The notes: a model not told the origin generated them from the sequence alone. Counted from the stretch's first letter, positions 7,601-17,162 are shown. The stretch is 64,000 nt of DNA from DTKD01 sp050948905 (GCA_050948905.1 JBMNES010000001.1:1364001-1428000); one strand, 5' to 3'. A program made the numbers and translations.

Positions 7601-8238
7601 TACAACTTCCCATCTTTCCGCAGCTTAAAGAACTCAAAGGCAAGCATTGTGCTCGGTATATCCACCACCGTTGCGAATCGCTCAAACACTCTTGCCAATG
7701 CTCTCTTAGAAATCTCGTCTGCGTTTTCATCATAGCCCATCTTGTCGATAGCCTCATTGATTAACCGAAACACTTCCCACATAAAATCAGCTCGTTGCTG
7801 AGCCAACTGCCTCAGGTTCAACTTGGCATAAAGACGGGTGATTTGTTCGCCGACTTGGTCCCAGGCCGCTATCACCTGGCGCTCTTTCTCTCTCTGGGCG
7901 TTCAGTGTGACGTGAGTTGTCTCGCGGGCTTTTTCCTGTTGTTTATAATGTTCATAATCCTCAATGGTAGTGCCTTCGATGATCCTCACACGAACCTTGC
8001 GTTTGAGAACCTCGCTTACACATTGATCAATGATCGCTCGATGCTGAGCGCTGCGCAAGTGTCCCGCCATCGGAAGGTCCTGGTTGGCAAAGCCCAATAT
8101 GAATTCGTTGCCCTCTACCGCGATTCCAACGGGCAATTCCAGGGCACGGTAGAGTGTGGGCGCTATCACCCTGTCTTTGACCTTCTCAGCGGCTATCTGC
8201 CATATCTGATGAGCTTGTTTCTGCGTAATCTCGTTCAT
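7600..8238 (-). CDS. Orphan DnaA N-terminal-like domain protein
   Basis: 212 residues. Residues about 8-85 follow the DnaA domain I pattern: an initial helix (KQAHQIWQIAAEKVKDRV), the PTLYRALELPVGIAVEGNEF strand pair, then FANQDLPMAGHLRSAQHRAI and VLKRKVRVRIIEG in place of DnaA's second half. The AAA+ ATPase and DNA-binding domains are absent; instead a charged coil (YKQQEKARETTHVTLNAQREK) leads to a helical tail with FMWEVFRLINEAIDKMG. Such domains mediate protein contacts, so a replication or helicase partner is conceivable, but the function is unknown. Confidence 0.6.
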   Translation of the reverse strand: MNEITQKQAHQIWQIAAEKVKDRVIAPTLYRALELPVGIAVEGNEFILGFANQDLPMAGHLRSAQHRAIIDQCVSEVLKRKVRVRIIEGTTIEDYEHYKQQEKARETTHVTLNAQREKERQVIAAWDQVGEQITRLYAKLNLRQLAQQRADFMWEVFRLINEAIDKMGYDENADEISKRALARVFERFATVVDIPSTMLAFEFFKLRKDGKL

Positions 8239-8302
8239 TTTGACCTCTTACGATTTTCCCACTCAACTTTATATTTTCTCGCAATTAGCCAAGGTGATTG
8301 TC

Positions 8303-9982
8303 TCAGTGTTTAGCAGTCGAGACAATCGCCTGCGAGGTATACACCGCTCCAGATGCGAGTTTCGAGATCGGTTTTGCGAACAGCAAAAATGCGATTGTCA
8401 GCACCAGCGTAGCTGCAACAGCAGCATTGACCGCCGTGGTGCCGCGAATTTTAGACTCTGTTCGACCGGGCACGAAGAACATCACTCGTACCACGTTAAA
8501 GTAATAATAGACTGAAATCACGCTGTTCACAACACCCAGCGCAGCAAGGACGATAAGCTCCGGGTGACCCATCAAGCCTATCTTAATCGCGCTTCCAAAC
8601 ACAAACAGCTTTCCCAAAAATCCGGCAGTCGGAGGTATGCCTGCCAAAGATGCGAAAAACACCGCCAACGCAGCCGCATAAACAGGGGAGCGTTTCGCTA
8701 AGCCGGCATAATCTTCGATATTGTCCGACCCCGTGCGCTTTCCAACCGCCACCACGACAGCGAAGGCCCCGAGGTTCATAAGCAGATATGCGAGGAGAAA
8801 TACGATCACGCCCTGCATCCCCCACGGCAAACTATCTGTGCCCGGAATATTCGCTCGGACCACTGTGCCGTCTATGCTCGAACGGGTGAAAACATGCATC
8901 TCCGCCAGCACGCCGATCATCATATACCCGACCTGCGCGATGCTGGAATACGCCATCATCCTTTTGATATTGCGCTGCGGGATAGCGACCAGATTCCCCC
9001 AGAACATGCTCAGCGCACACATCAGCACCATTATCCAATACCAGCTCAGCGACACCGGACTTGCAGCGGGGTTTGCTACCACCATCAAAAATCTTATCAG
9101 CACCGCCAACCCTGCGGCCTTGCTCACCACGGACAGAAATGCGGTAACCGGAGTAGGGGAGCCTTCGTATACATCCGGCGCCCAGAACTGCATCGGCACC
9201 AACGCCAGCTTGAATCCAAGCCCCACCAGCACGAACATCACCCCGACCCAGCCCGCGCCGGTTTGAGCAGCCCCGAACGGCAGCACGGCGGATGCGCCCG
9301 TGTAAAATCCTCTCGCTATTCCCTCAAGCGACGTGTTGCCACCGCTGACGCCGAACAAAATCGACATCCCATACAGCATAATCGCCGAACACGCCGCGCC
9401 GTAGAGGAAATATTTCAGCCCGGCCTCACCGGATCTTCTGTCCTGCTTAGTATAAGCCGCAAGTACATAGCTTACGAGGCTGATGAACTCGATAGTCAGC
9501 AAAATCGCGATCAAATCCGACGCAGCGGTTGCTAATGATGCTGCTGCCGTGGCAAACATCAACAGGGCATAATACTCCGCCTTATGCTTCTGAAACTCGC
9601 CGAAGTGGTCGATTGACATCAGCATTACAATCAACGCGCCCGCAATCGCCACAAACGACATAATCGCCGAAAAAGGATCGACCGTGAGTTGCGCGAATCC
9701 GCCTTTGGTGATAAACAACCCCACCGCCGGCGCCTTCATCACCACATCGCCGATCACTGCATTTTGTGTAGCCGAGGCATAGATAGAGGACAGATATATC
9801 ACCCCGCCTGCCAGCACAAGCGCGGGTATCATCAACGCAGGCGCAAGATAATGCGCAGCCAGATAATGCTCCAGCCTGCCCTTAGGATTAACCGCCGCAA
9901 ACACCCCAATGACCAGCACAATAATCGCCGCAACCATCAGGTATATAGCAGGTGATATTAAGATAAAATTGCCGATATGCAT
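8303..9982 (-). CDS. nuoN: NADH-quinone oxidoreductase subunit N
   Basis: Antiporter-like proton-pumping subunit in the membrane arm of complex I. From the ATG at 9982 (559 residues) there are about 14 hydrophobic segments, with the conserved VSYVLAAYTKQDRRSGEAGLKYFLYGA region and KRMMAYSSIAQVGYM. The frame extends to 10054, but the added residues are encoded by a hairpin repeat, so the inner ATG is used; no clear ribosome-binding site is seen. About 400 bases of repeats separate it from nuoM, so co-transcription is not certain. Confidence 0.93.
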   Translation of the reverse strand: MHIGNFILISPAIYLMVAAIIVLVIGVFAAVNPKGRLEHYLAAHYLAPALMIPALVLAGGVIYLSSIYASATQNAVIGDVVMKAPAVGLFITKGGFAQLTVDPFSAIMSFVAIAGALIVMLMSIDHFGEFQKHKAEYYALLMFATAAASLATAASDLIAILLTIEFISLVSYVLAAYTKQDRRSGEAGLKYFLYGAACSAIMLYGMSILFGVSGGNTSLEGIARGFYTGASAVLPFGAAQTGAGWVGVMFVLVGLGFKLALVPMQFWAPDVYEGSPTPVTAFLSVVSKAAGLAVLIRFLMVVANPAASPVSLSWYWIMVLMCALSMFWGNLVAIPQRNIKRMMAYSSIAQVGYMMIGVLAEMHVFTRSSIDGTVVRANIPGTDSLPWGMQGVIVFLLAYLLMNLGAFAVVVAVGKRTGSDNIEDYAGLAKRSPVYAAALAVFFASLAGIPPTAGFLGKLFVFGSAIKIGLMGHPELIVLAALGVVNSVISVYYYFNVVRVMFFVPGRTESKIRGTTAVNAAVAATLVLTIAFLLFAKPISKLASGAVYTSQAIVSTAKH

Positions 9983-10026
9983 ATTAGTAAGATTCAGACA
10001 GGTTACAATTTCTGTTCTGCTTGATA

Positions 10027-10366
10027 GGTGGCGATCTCCGAATCGCCACCTCACAGTAAGGTCATCCTGCGCTCAAAACCCGATCCCCGACGCTCCCAAA
10101 CATAGTCATCCTGCGCGCAGTCGCAGGATCACGCCACACTGTTAATTCCCGTGGATTCCGCGACTTCGCGCGGAATGACAAATCCGTTCATTCCCCGTCG
10201 TCATTTCGAGCTCACCCCGTCGTCATTTCGAGCGAAGCGAGAAATCTGCTTTTCGCAGTCCGATTTCAGACGTTCGACGTCCGACCGTGCAACGTTACGC
10301 CTTTCACATTCAGATACTACATAATTAATTTCTGGCTTTCGCCTATTTCGCGATTTCGCGTTTTCT
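10027..10366. repeat. Cluster of five hairpin-repeat families between nuoM and nuoN
   Basis: In order: the AGGTGGCGAT/ATCGCCACCT hairpin (10027-10052); a GTCATCC...GGATC hairpin (10105-10130); a reversed GTCATTCC...GGAATCCACGG hairpin (10145-10179); a half GTCATTTCGAGC (10200-10211); a full GTCATTTCGAG...GAAATCTG hairpin (10222-10254); and a TTTCGCG tract near 10327-10366. No gene is supported in 9983-10387. Confidence 0.8.
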
Positions 10367-10387
10367 TTCCTCAAAACCTAATCCTGA

Positions 10388-11899
10388 TTAATGGAACAAC
10401 CCCAAAATCGCCCCGGACGCATTCGAGAAGAACGCGAACACCGGGCCGGGCAGGACACCGAACAGCAGCATCAGCGCCATCAACGGCGCCAGGCTCACAA
10501 TCTCCCTCGCGTTGGCGTCCGGCATCTTCTCCCATTTCGGGTTAAGCGGCCCAAGCAGCACCCGCTGCATCATCCACAGCATATAAGCCGCAGTCATCAC
10601 AATTCCAATCAGTGACAACCCCGCAAACAATGGGCTTATGTTATAGGTCCCGACCAGTACCGAAAGTTCCGCGATAAACCCGGTCATACCCGGCAATCCT
10701 AAAGACGCGAAGCTGCAAAACGCCAGCATCCCCGCGAATACCGGCACCTTCGCTCCAAGCCCGCCGAAATCCGCTAGATTGCGAGTATGCGCGCGCTCAT
10801 ATACTACTCCAACCAAAAGGAACAACGCACCGGTTATCAGGCCGTGGCTGAACGCCTGCATCTGCGCTCCGTTAAGAGCCAGAGTCCTCGCCTGCTCGCT
10901 GATACCAGCTATTCCGGCCCCTGCGACCGCACATCCGAGGGTGACATAGCCCATATGATTGACTGAAGAATACGCAATCAGCTTCTTCAAATCGCTCTGC
11001 GCCATCGCCACAAATGCGCCGTAGATTATAGCCACCACCGAAACCGCCGCGATTATCCACCAATACTGCTGGAACTGTTGCGGCATTATCGGCATCAGGA
11101 TTCGCATAAACCCGTAGGTCCCCATCTTAAGCAGCACCCCGGCCAGAATCACCGACCCTGCGGTAGGAGCCTCGACGTGCGCATCGGGAAGCCAGGTATG
11201 GAACGGGAACATCGGAGTCTTAACAGCAAACCCGAAGAACAACCCCCAAAACACCAGAGACCCCACCAGCGACGGCGTCGCAAACGGATGCGCCAGCGCG
11301 ATTTTCTGCATATCAAACGTGTTCCCGCTGGTGAAATACAGCGCCAAAATAGCCAGCAGCATAGCCATACTGGCCACCATCGTATAAATAAAGAACTTAA
11401 TCGCGGCGTATTCCCTGCGCGGCCCGCCCCAAATGCCGATCAGGAAATACATCGGCACCAGCGAGACCTCCCAGAACACGAAGAACAACACGAAATCCAG
11501 CGCCGTGAATACCCCCAGCATCCCCGTTTCCAGCAACAGGAACATCCAGAAGAACTCCTTCGGCCGCAGGTCGATAAAGGTCGAGTATATCAGGCTCAAA
11601 GTTGTCAGCAGGGTGGTGATGAAAATAAGCGGCACGCTAAGGCCGTCCACCCCCATCTTAAACGAGACCCCCAGCGACGGTATCCACGCGGCGTTGATTC
11701 CGAACTGGCTGCCGTTCGGAAACGCGGCCCCAGCCCGGTCATAAGCGATCCACAGCCATATAGAAATCCCCAGCGGTATCAGGCTGACCAATATCGAAGT
11801 CAGCTTAATAACCGCGGGCTTCTCCTTAGGAATGAAAAGCAGTATCGCCGCCCCGAGCAGCGGGAAAAATGTTAATATCGGAAGGATAAGTGAATCCAT
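10388..11899 (-). CDS. nuoM: NADH-quinone oxidoreductase subunit M
   Basis: 503-residue antiporter-like subunit of complex I. It has the conserved LLLETGMLGVFTALDFVLFF segment, FAVKTPMFPFHTWLPDAHVE, and the KKLIAYSSVNHMGYVTLG motif with its pumping lysine. Its ATG lies 28 bases inside the end of nuoL, so the two are translationally linked. About 14 membrane helices; full length for the family. Confidence 0.96.
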   Translation of the reverse strand: MDSLILPILTFFPLLGAAILLFIPKEKPAVIKLTSILVSLIPLGISIWLWIAYDRAGAAFPNGSQFGINAAWIPSLGVSFKMGVDGLSVPLIFITTLLTTLSLIYSTFIDLRPKEFFWMFLLLETGMLGVFTALDFVLFFVFWEVSLVPMYFLIGIWGGPRREYAAIKFFIYTMVASMAMLLAILALYFTSGNTFDMQKIALAHPFATPSLVGSLVFWGLFFGFAVKTPMFPFHTWLPDAHVEAPTAGSVILAGVLLKMGTYGFMRILMPIMPQQFQQYWWIIAAVSVVAIIYGAFVAMAQSDLKKLIAYSSVNHMGYVTLGCAVAGAGIAGISEQARTLALNGAQMQAFSHGLITGALFLLVGVVYERAHTRNLADFGGLGAKVPVFAGMLAFCSFASLGLPGMTGFIAELSVLVGTYNISPLFAGLSLIGIVMTAAYMLWMMQRVLLGPLNPKWEKMPDANAREIVSLAPLMALMLLFGVLPGPVFAFFSNASGAILGLFH

Positions 11900-13917
11900 G
11901 CTGCCTCCACCCTGTCACTGCTCAACACCGCAAATCCAAGCATTGCCAGGCTTATGATAACAACCGCAGTCACCAGCAAAAATACATACTGCTGAGTAAC
12001 CCCGGTCTGCAAATATCTCACACAGCGTCCGGCAAACCCGGTGATCCACGCCACCGCGTTCACCACGCCATCGACTACAGTCCTATCGAACCATCCCCAC
12101 GCGGCAGATGCCATCAAAGTAACGTAACCGACCCCATTTACGATCAAATAGTCGATCACCCATCTGTCGAACCAATAAGCCACCGCCGCCGCGACCATCA
12201 GACCCCGAATCAGCGTGGCCTGATAAATCTCGTCGATGTAATACTTGTTCTCAACCAGCCGCCACAGCCACCCGAACAGCTTCTCCAGCTTCTCTATTTT
12301 GAGGATAGGCACCAGCCAGATGATAGTCGCAAGGCCGATCCCGGCAAGAGCAGCGGTCGTGGCGATTATAAACACCGTCAAATTAAACCCCGGCACAAAC
12401 CCGCCAAGTGAGTGCTCAAGCACACCTTCAAAATGCGCCCCCAGCACCGGCATAATGCTGTGTTCAAAGAGATTATTAAACGGCGTCCCCACGAACCCGG
12501 CAACAATCGCCAGGGCGGCCAAAATACCAAGAGGAACCAGCATAACCTTCGGGGATTCGTGCGCGTGAACATCCTTATTGCGCGGCTCGCCGTGAAACGT
12601 CTTATAGACCAGCCGGAACATATAAAAACTTGTCGTAAACGCGCCTATAACCCCGGCCCAGAACACGACCGGGTTTGTGTGCCAGGCCACGGTCAGGATC
12701 TCTTCCTTGCTCCATCCACCTGCCGTTATGAACGGAATCCCACACAGCGACAGCGTCGAGATAAGAAAAGTCCAATAGGTCCACGGCATCTTCTTCCGCA
12801 GCCCGCCCATGTGGCGAATGTCCTGCGTGCCTGTTCCGTGAATAACGCTGCCCGACCCCAAAAATAGCTGCGCCTTAAAATATGCGTGGGTCATCAGGTG
12901 GAATATCGCCGCCGCATACCCCAGCGCCCCAAGCGCCATAATCATATATCCGAGCTGGCTCACCGTAGAATACGCCAGAACCCGCTTTATATCGTTTTGG
13001 GCAATGCCAATCGACGCCGCGAACAGGGCAGTAAATGCGCCAACGTATGCCACAACCTGCAACGCAACCCCGCTCGTATCCGATAAAAACACCGGATACA
13101 TTCTTGCCACCAGATACACACCAGCCGCCACCATCGTAGCCGCGTGAATCAAAGCCGACACCGGGGTAGGGCCCTCCATCGCGTCCGGCAGCCACACGTG
13201 CAACGGGAACTGCGCGCTCTTCCCGATCGCCCCACAGAACAGCAGCAGCCCCGCCAACCCTGCCAGGCTCAGCCCCAGCGGCCCGATCACTTGCATCTTA
13301 TCCAGGTTCGCAAATATCCCGGAAGCTCCGAACAGATCGAACGACCCGGTGTGGAGAAACAGCAGTATCAACCCTGCCAGAAATCCGACATCCCCGACCC
13401 TGGTCACCAGAAACGCCTTCTTCGCCGCTCGCATAGCCGACGGTTTCTCGAACCAGAACCCGATCAGAAGATACGACGTCAGCCCCACCAACTCCCATGC
13501 CATAAACATCAGCAGGATATTATTGGCGATCACCAGCGTCAGCATCGCCGCCGCAAACAGCGAAAGATATGCAAAATAGCGCGGGTATCTCTTATCGCCG
13601 TGCATATATCCGATGGAGTAGATCATCACCATCGACGCGACCACAGTCACCACCAGCAGCATCACGCAGCTCAGCGCATCGACGCTGTAGCCCATATTCA
13701 CGTTCAGCCCCGGCATCCAGTTCGCCGATTTGCTGAACGGTTCCGTATGTGCCTGCGCAAACCACTGCCACGCCAGCCCAATCGACATTACAAGCGACGC
13801 CAGCATGCCCGCAATCGCGACGTAGGCCCCTTCGCCGGGCAACCTGCGACCGAACGCGATTATCATCGCGAACGCAATAACCGGTATTGTTGGTATCAGC
13901 CACGCAAATTCAGTCAT
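11872..13917 (-). CDS. nuoL: NADH-quinone oxidoreductase subunit L
   Basis: 681-residue proton-pumping subunit with the long lateral helix at its C-terminus. Diagnostic segments include MAWELVGLTSYLLIGFWFEK, AQFPLHVWLPDAMEGPTPVS and KRVLAYSTVSQLGYMIMALG, followed by HLMTHAYFKAQLFLGSGSVI. Length and order are normal. It starts 9 bases after nuoK and overlaps nuoM by 28 bases, consistent with one operon. Confidence 0.97.
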   Translation of the reverse strand: MTEFAWLIPTIPVIAFAMIIAFGRRLPGEGAYVAIAGMLASLVMSIGLAWQWFAQAHTEPFSKSANWMPGLNVNMGYSVDALSCVMLLVVTVVASMVMIYSIGYMHGDKRYPRYFAYLSLFAAAMLTLVIANNILLMFMAWELVGLTSYLLIGFWFEKPSAMRAAKKAFLVTRVGDVGFLAGLILLFLHTGSFDLFGASGIFANLDKMQVIGPLGLSLAGLAGLLLFCGAIGKSAQFPLHVWLPDAMEGPTPVSALIHAATMVAAGVYLVARMYPVFLSDTSGVALQVVAYVGAFTALFAASIGIAQNDIKRVLAYSTVSQLGYMIMALGALGYAAAIFHLMTHAYFKAQLFLGSGSVIHGTGTQDIRHMGGLRKKMPWTYWTFLISTLSLCGIPFITAGGWSKEEILTVAWHTNPVVFWAGVIGAFTTSFYMFRLVYKTFHGEPRNKDVHAHESPKVMLVPLGILAALAIVAGFVGTPFNNLFEHSIMPVLGAHFEGVLEHSLGGFVPGFNLTVFIIATTAALAGIGLATIIWLVPILKIEKLEKLFGWLWRLVENKYYIDEIYQATLIRGLMVAAAVAYWFDRWVIDYLIVNGVGYVTLMASAAWGWFDRTVVDGVVNAVAWITGFAGRCVRYLQTGVTQQYVFLLVTAVVIISLAMLGFAVLSSDRVEAAWIHLSFRY

Positions 13918-13926
13918 AAATCAACG

Positions 13927-14250
13927 TCACAGCTTCATCGCGGTGATCTTATCCGCATCTATATGCTGCTCCAGGCGATATATATTGATCACTATCGCAA
14001 GCCCGACAGCGGCCTCGGCAGCAGCGAGTGTAATAACAAAAATCGTGAATATCTGCCCCGCTATTACGGGTGATTTCAGATACGATCCAAACGCGACCAG
14101 GTTAATGTTGGCAGCGTTCAGCATAAGTTCTATGGACAGCAGCATTCCGACCGCGCTTCGGCGGATCATCATCCCCATCAGACCGATACAAAACAGCATC
14201 GCGCCCACGGTCAAAAACCACCATATCGGAATCCCATAAGCGCTATGCAC
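13927..14250 (-). CDS. nuoK: NADH-quinone oxidoreductase subunit K
   Basis: 107 residues with three membrane helices. The buried acidic residues of the family are present in LLSIELMLNAANINLVAF and AAAEAAVGLAIVINIYR. Its ATG overlaps the 3' end of nuoJ by 8 bases, and nuoL follows after 9 bases. Confidence 0.96.
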   Translation of the reverse strand: MHSAYGIPIWWFLTVGAMLFCIGLMGMMIRRSAVGMLLSIELMLNAANINLVAFGSYLKSPVIAGQIFTIFVITLAAAEAAVGLAIVINIYRLEQHIDADKITAMKL

Positions 14251-14788
14251 CTGGTTTATCCTCCTTGGCGATCACCACCGCCCCAACCAGCACCGCCAGC
14301 AGCAGCACCGAGGCCAGTTCAAACGGAAACACATAAGGCTGCAAAAGCGCCCTGGAAACAGCCTCCACGCCGACATCCTTATTGGCAGGCCCATTGGCGA
14401 TTATATTGTTGGGGTTGTTAATCCAAACCGAGTTGGCCACTGTGATAAACAAGAACGCAAAAAGCAGCCCCGCGGCACCGGCTGCGAGGATCGGGTTATA
14501 GATAGCCTGCGAGAACCCCACGTTCATCACCCGATTGGACAAAAATATCGCTAGGATAATCATCGTTGTAATCGCGCCGACATAGATCATAATCTGCACA
14601 GCCGCCAAAAACGGTGCGTTCATAAGCACGAACAACCCTGCCACCCCGACTAAAGTCAGCCCCAGTAGTAGAGCCGCTCGTAAAATATTAGGCACCAAAA
14701 CAACGCCCAACGCAGCGATCACAGTAATCCCCGAAATCGCTACAAAGGCAAGCTGATATCCAGTTATATCGAACCCTAGCACGTGCAT
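14243..14788 (-). CDS. nuoJ: NADH-quinone oxidoreductase subunit J
   Basis: 181 residues, five membrane helices. The helix-3 signature AAVQIMIYVGAITTMIILAIFL is typical of NuoJ. The start MHVLGFDITG has no obvious ribosome-binding site; a TTTCGCG-type repeat occupies the upstream 14797-14826 stretch, and the GxxExxY gene lies between it and nuoI, so the normal I-J coupling is broken here. Confidence 0.94.
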   Translation of the reverse strand: MHVLGFDITGYQLAFVAISGITVIAALGVVLVPNILRAALLLGLTLVGVAGLFVLMNAPFLAAVQIMIYVGAITTMIILAIFLSNRVMNVGFSQAIYNPILAAGAAGLLFAFLFITVANSVWINNPNNIIANGPANKDVGVEAVSRALLQPYVFPFELASVLLLAVLVGAVVIAKEDKPGA

Positions 14789-14870
14789 AGTGATTTAAAC
14801 GCGAAAACGCGAAAAATGCGAAATCCAGAAAAAACTCACAAATTACAGTTTCAAAGCTTGTCCAGTTTTG

Positions 14871-15287
14871 CTACTGCGTGCTTCTATCCTCGTAACCGCT
14901 CACAATTCTTTTTACAGCAAGTTGAGTTGTTGCAAAGTTAACCAGCAGTCCCACCTTAAGCCCTGTTGCTCGAAGGTATGATTTCACTTGAGCATAGTGT
15001 ATGTCTTCAAACTTTTCGATAGCCTTCAATTCGACGACAATCGAATTATCCACGAGCAGGTCCAAGACGTGTGTGCCGACTTGTGTTCCATTGTAAATGA
15101 CATCAATATGTTTTTGAGCTTCGAAAGGTATCTGCTGCTCCGCTAATTCTACTCTCAATGCCTGCTCATAAACGCTCTCGAGAAACCCCGGGCCAAGACC
15201 CTTGTGTACTGCTATAGCTGCAGCAATAACCCTCCTGGAAAGATCGTCAAAAACCCGCGACATCCTGTCCTCAGTCTCCGATTCCAT
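14871..15287 (-). CDS. GxxExxY family protein
   Basis: 138 residues, with the name-giving GFLESVY at 34-40 and the nuclease-fold strand pattern HVLDLLVDNSIVVELKAIEKF, containing the D...E-x-K residues of the PD-(D/E)XK-like fold, then the LRATGLKVGLLVNFAT end. The family is common and its function is not settled. It sits between nuoI and nuoJ, flanked on both sides by TTTCGCG repeats, so it looks inserted and unrelated to respiration. An ATG at 15263 is an alternative start. Confidence 0.82.
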   Translation of the reverse strand: MESETEDRMSRVFDDLSRRVIAAAIAVHKGLGPGFLESVYEQALRVELAEQQIPFEAQKHIDVIYNGTQVGTHVLDLLVDNSIVVELKAIEKFEDIHYAQVKSYLRATGLKVGLLVNFATTQLAVKRIVSGYEDRSTQ

Positions 15288-15339
15288 TTAGTATGTTTTC
15301 TACAGTGCTGCTTCGCCTTTATCGACGATCAACTTTGAA

Positions 15340-15500
15340 GTCTGCTTTATTGTGTATATTTTCGAGCTTTCGCTTTTTTCTAGTTTTCGCGTTATTTCCT
15401 TGCAGGTTTTCTTGTCAGCTATTAGATCAGTCTTTCAATTTGGTTTATAAATATATATTTTCGCGCTTTCGCCTGTTTCTGGTTTTCGCGTTATTCCCTT
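15340..15500. repeat. Two TTTCGCG/TTTCGCT-rich repeat copies
   Basis: Copies lie near 15357-15397 and 15459-15500, each reading roughly CGAGCTTTCGC...GTTTTCGCGTTATT. They fill most of the 213-base gap between the GxxExxY gene and nuoI. Confidence 0.65.
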
Positions 15501-15977
15501 CTAAGGTTCAGGTTTTTCCGCTGGCGTAAGTTCCCCGCCCATTTCCTCCAGCTTAGCCTCGTCATATACCATTTCCCCTCGGCTATAGCATGCCAGTTCG
15601 AAGTCTCTTCCCGGTTGCAGGCACTTGGTAGGGCAGACTTCCATGCACAGCCCACACCACATGCACCTCGACACATCTATCTCAAATTTAGCGGGCTTTC
15701 GGTCTTTGGGGTCGGATTTATCCATCACGACCGTAATCACGTGCTCCGGGCAGATTCTCGCGCACGCCCCACAAGCGATGCAGCCATTTCGGCCGGTCTC
15801 CGGGTTCACGGGCAGGGTGGGTGAGCCTCTATAGTTATCCGGCAACTCCGGAAGCTGCTCAGGATACAGCTCAGTAACCGATGGCCTCAGCACGCTCCAG
15901 TGGGTCATCGTCACCCACAATCCCTTGGCCACGCTTACAAAAGAGTTTACTATGTCCTTGAGCAGCCTGCGTTTCAC
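15501..15977 (-). CDS. nuoI: NADH-quinone oxidoreductase subunit I (two 4Fe-4S clusters)
   Basis: 158 residues from the GTG at 15977, which overlaps the nuoH stop as GTGA; the longer frame lies inside nuoH. Two ferredoxin motifs are complete: C66-C69-C72-C76 (CIACGACARICP) and C105-C108-C111-C115 (CMWCGLCMEVCP). It relays electrons to the quinone site at the junction of the two complex I arms. The C-terminus ends in an acidic tail. Confidence 0.96.
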   Translation of the reverse strand: MKRRLLKDIVNSFVSVAKGLWVTMTHWSVLRPSVTELYPEQLPELPDNYRGSPTLPVNPETGRNGCIACGACARICPEHVITVVMDKSDPKDRKPAKFEIDVSRCMWCGLCMEVCPTKCLQPGRDFELACYSRGEMVYDEAKLEEMGGELTPAEKPEP

Positions 15978-17032
15978 TTCACCATCCAAAACGCGACATA
16001 AGCGCCGGTCAGAAGCAGGTTCGCCAATCCGGCAGGGATAAGCGCCTTCCAGCTCAGGTTCATAAGCTGATCCATCCGCACTCGCGGCAACGTGGAGCGT
16101 ATCCACATAATCCCCAGCACCACCACCCAGCACTTAAACAAAAACCAGAATAGAGAAATCAGGCTAAACAGCGGTATAACGCCGAACAGCTTTGCCGTCA
16201 CCTGTCCGCCCAATATATGCAGCGGCGGCTGATATCCACCCAAAAACAGGGTTACGATGATCGCGGCAAGGGTAAAGCTAGCCGCAAACTCCGCCAAAAA
16301 GAACAGCGCGAACTTCATCCCGGAATACTCCGTGTTAAACCCCGCCACCAACTCGCTTTCCGCTTCCATAATATCGAACGGGGCCACGTTTATCTCAGCC
16401 AACCCCGCCACCAGCATTATCAAAAACGCCAGAGGCAGCATCGGCATCCCCTGGAAGATGTTCCAATGCCAGAACCCGCCTGCCTGCGCCTCCACAATCC
16501 TGTTCAAATCCAGTGTCCCCGTGATCAGCACAGGCGCCGCCAGAGCCAGAATAATCGGTACTTCATAAGCGATAAGCTGGCTCGCACCTCTAAACGCTCC
16601 CAAAAGCGACCATTTATTGTTCGATGCCCAGCCCGCCACAATAATCCCGATCACCCCAATGCTGGAAATCGCGCTTATATATATCGCGCCGATGTTGAGG
16701 CTGCGCGCAGTCATCCCATCCCCGAAGGGGATTACCACATACACCATATAAGCGGGGATAAAAACTATCGCTGGGGCCAGGGTAAAGAGCAGTCTGTCGG
16801 CGCCGCGAGGGATGATGTCTTCCTTCTGAAACAGCTTCAGTGCGTCCGCCACTGTCTGCGCCACGCCCCACGGCCCGGTGCGGTTGGGGCCTAATCTCGA
16901 TTGAATACGGGCAATAACCCAGCGCAGTTTAAGAACCAGATACAGCACAGCCACCATCACAAACAGCAAAACTGCCACTGCAATGGCGACTATTATTCCC
17001 AGTTCTATGACTAGCCCAAGAAGTTGATCCAT
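15974..17032 (-). CDS. nuoH: NADH-quinone oxidoreductase subunit H
   Basis: 352 residues, about eight helices; forms the quinone channel at the base of complex I. Conserved segments include IQSRLGPNRTGPWGVAQTVA, FKKED-like LFQKEDIIPRGADR and AEINVAPFDIMEAESELVAG. First gene of the nuo cluster, with its own promoter at 17074-17102 and a terminator beyond that; nuoA-G are not upstream. Confidence 0.97.
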   Translation of the reverse strand: MDQLLGLVIELGIIVAIAVAVLLFVMVAVLYLVLKLRWVIARIQSRLGPNRTGPWGVAQTVADALKLFQKEDIIPRGADRLLFTLAPAIVFIPAYMVYVVIPFGDGMTARSLNIGAIYISAISSIGVIGIIVAGWASNNKWSLLGAFRGASQLIAYEVPIILALAAPVLITGTLDLNRIVEAQAGGFWHWNIFQGMPMLPLAFLIMLVAGLAEINVAPFDIMEAESELVAGFNTEYSGMKFALFFLAEFAASFTLAAIIVTLFLGGYQPPLHILGGQVTAKLFGVIPLFSLISLFWFLFKCWVVVLGIMWIRSTLPRVRMDQLMNLSWKALIPAGLANLLLTGAYVAFWMVK

Positions 17033-17073
17033 TTTGAAAACGGCGACCGGCTACAGCAGTCAATTCCGGCACA

Positions 17074-17102
17074 ATTATACTCCTGCCCCATTACCTCGTC
17101 AA
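17074..17102 (-). promoter_or_regulatory. Promoter of the nuoH-N operon
   Basis: TTGACG (17102-17097) and TATAAT (17079-17074) on the minus strand are exactly 17 bases apart, about 42 bases before the nuoH ATG. Confidence 0.75.
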
Positions 17103-17135
17103 GGATTAGTGCAAGAGTATAGTGCCGTACATCAC

Positions 17136-17162
17136 AAAGCCCCGGCAGGGCGCCGGGGCTTT
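17136..17162 (-). terminator. Hairpin terminator after the TPR gene
   Basis: AAAGCCCCGGC (17136-17146) pairs with GCCGGGGCTTT (17152-17162) around a 5-base loop. It separates the TPR gene from the nuo promoter on the same strand. Confidence 0.75.

Noticed and set aside
7208..7764. Overlapping plus-strand open frames rich in Phe/Arg/Ser
   Set aside because: They are translations of the composite hairpin and TTTCGC repeats, and lack ribosome-binding sites.
11078..11875. 265-residue plus-strand frame opposite nuoM
   Set aside because: Antisense shadow of a GC-biased conserved gene; composition is Gln/His/Arg-rich and matches nothing.
13144..14073. 309-residue plus-strand frame opposite nuoL and nuoK
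   Set aside because: Same type of antisense shadow, crossing two conserved genes.
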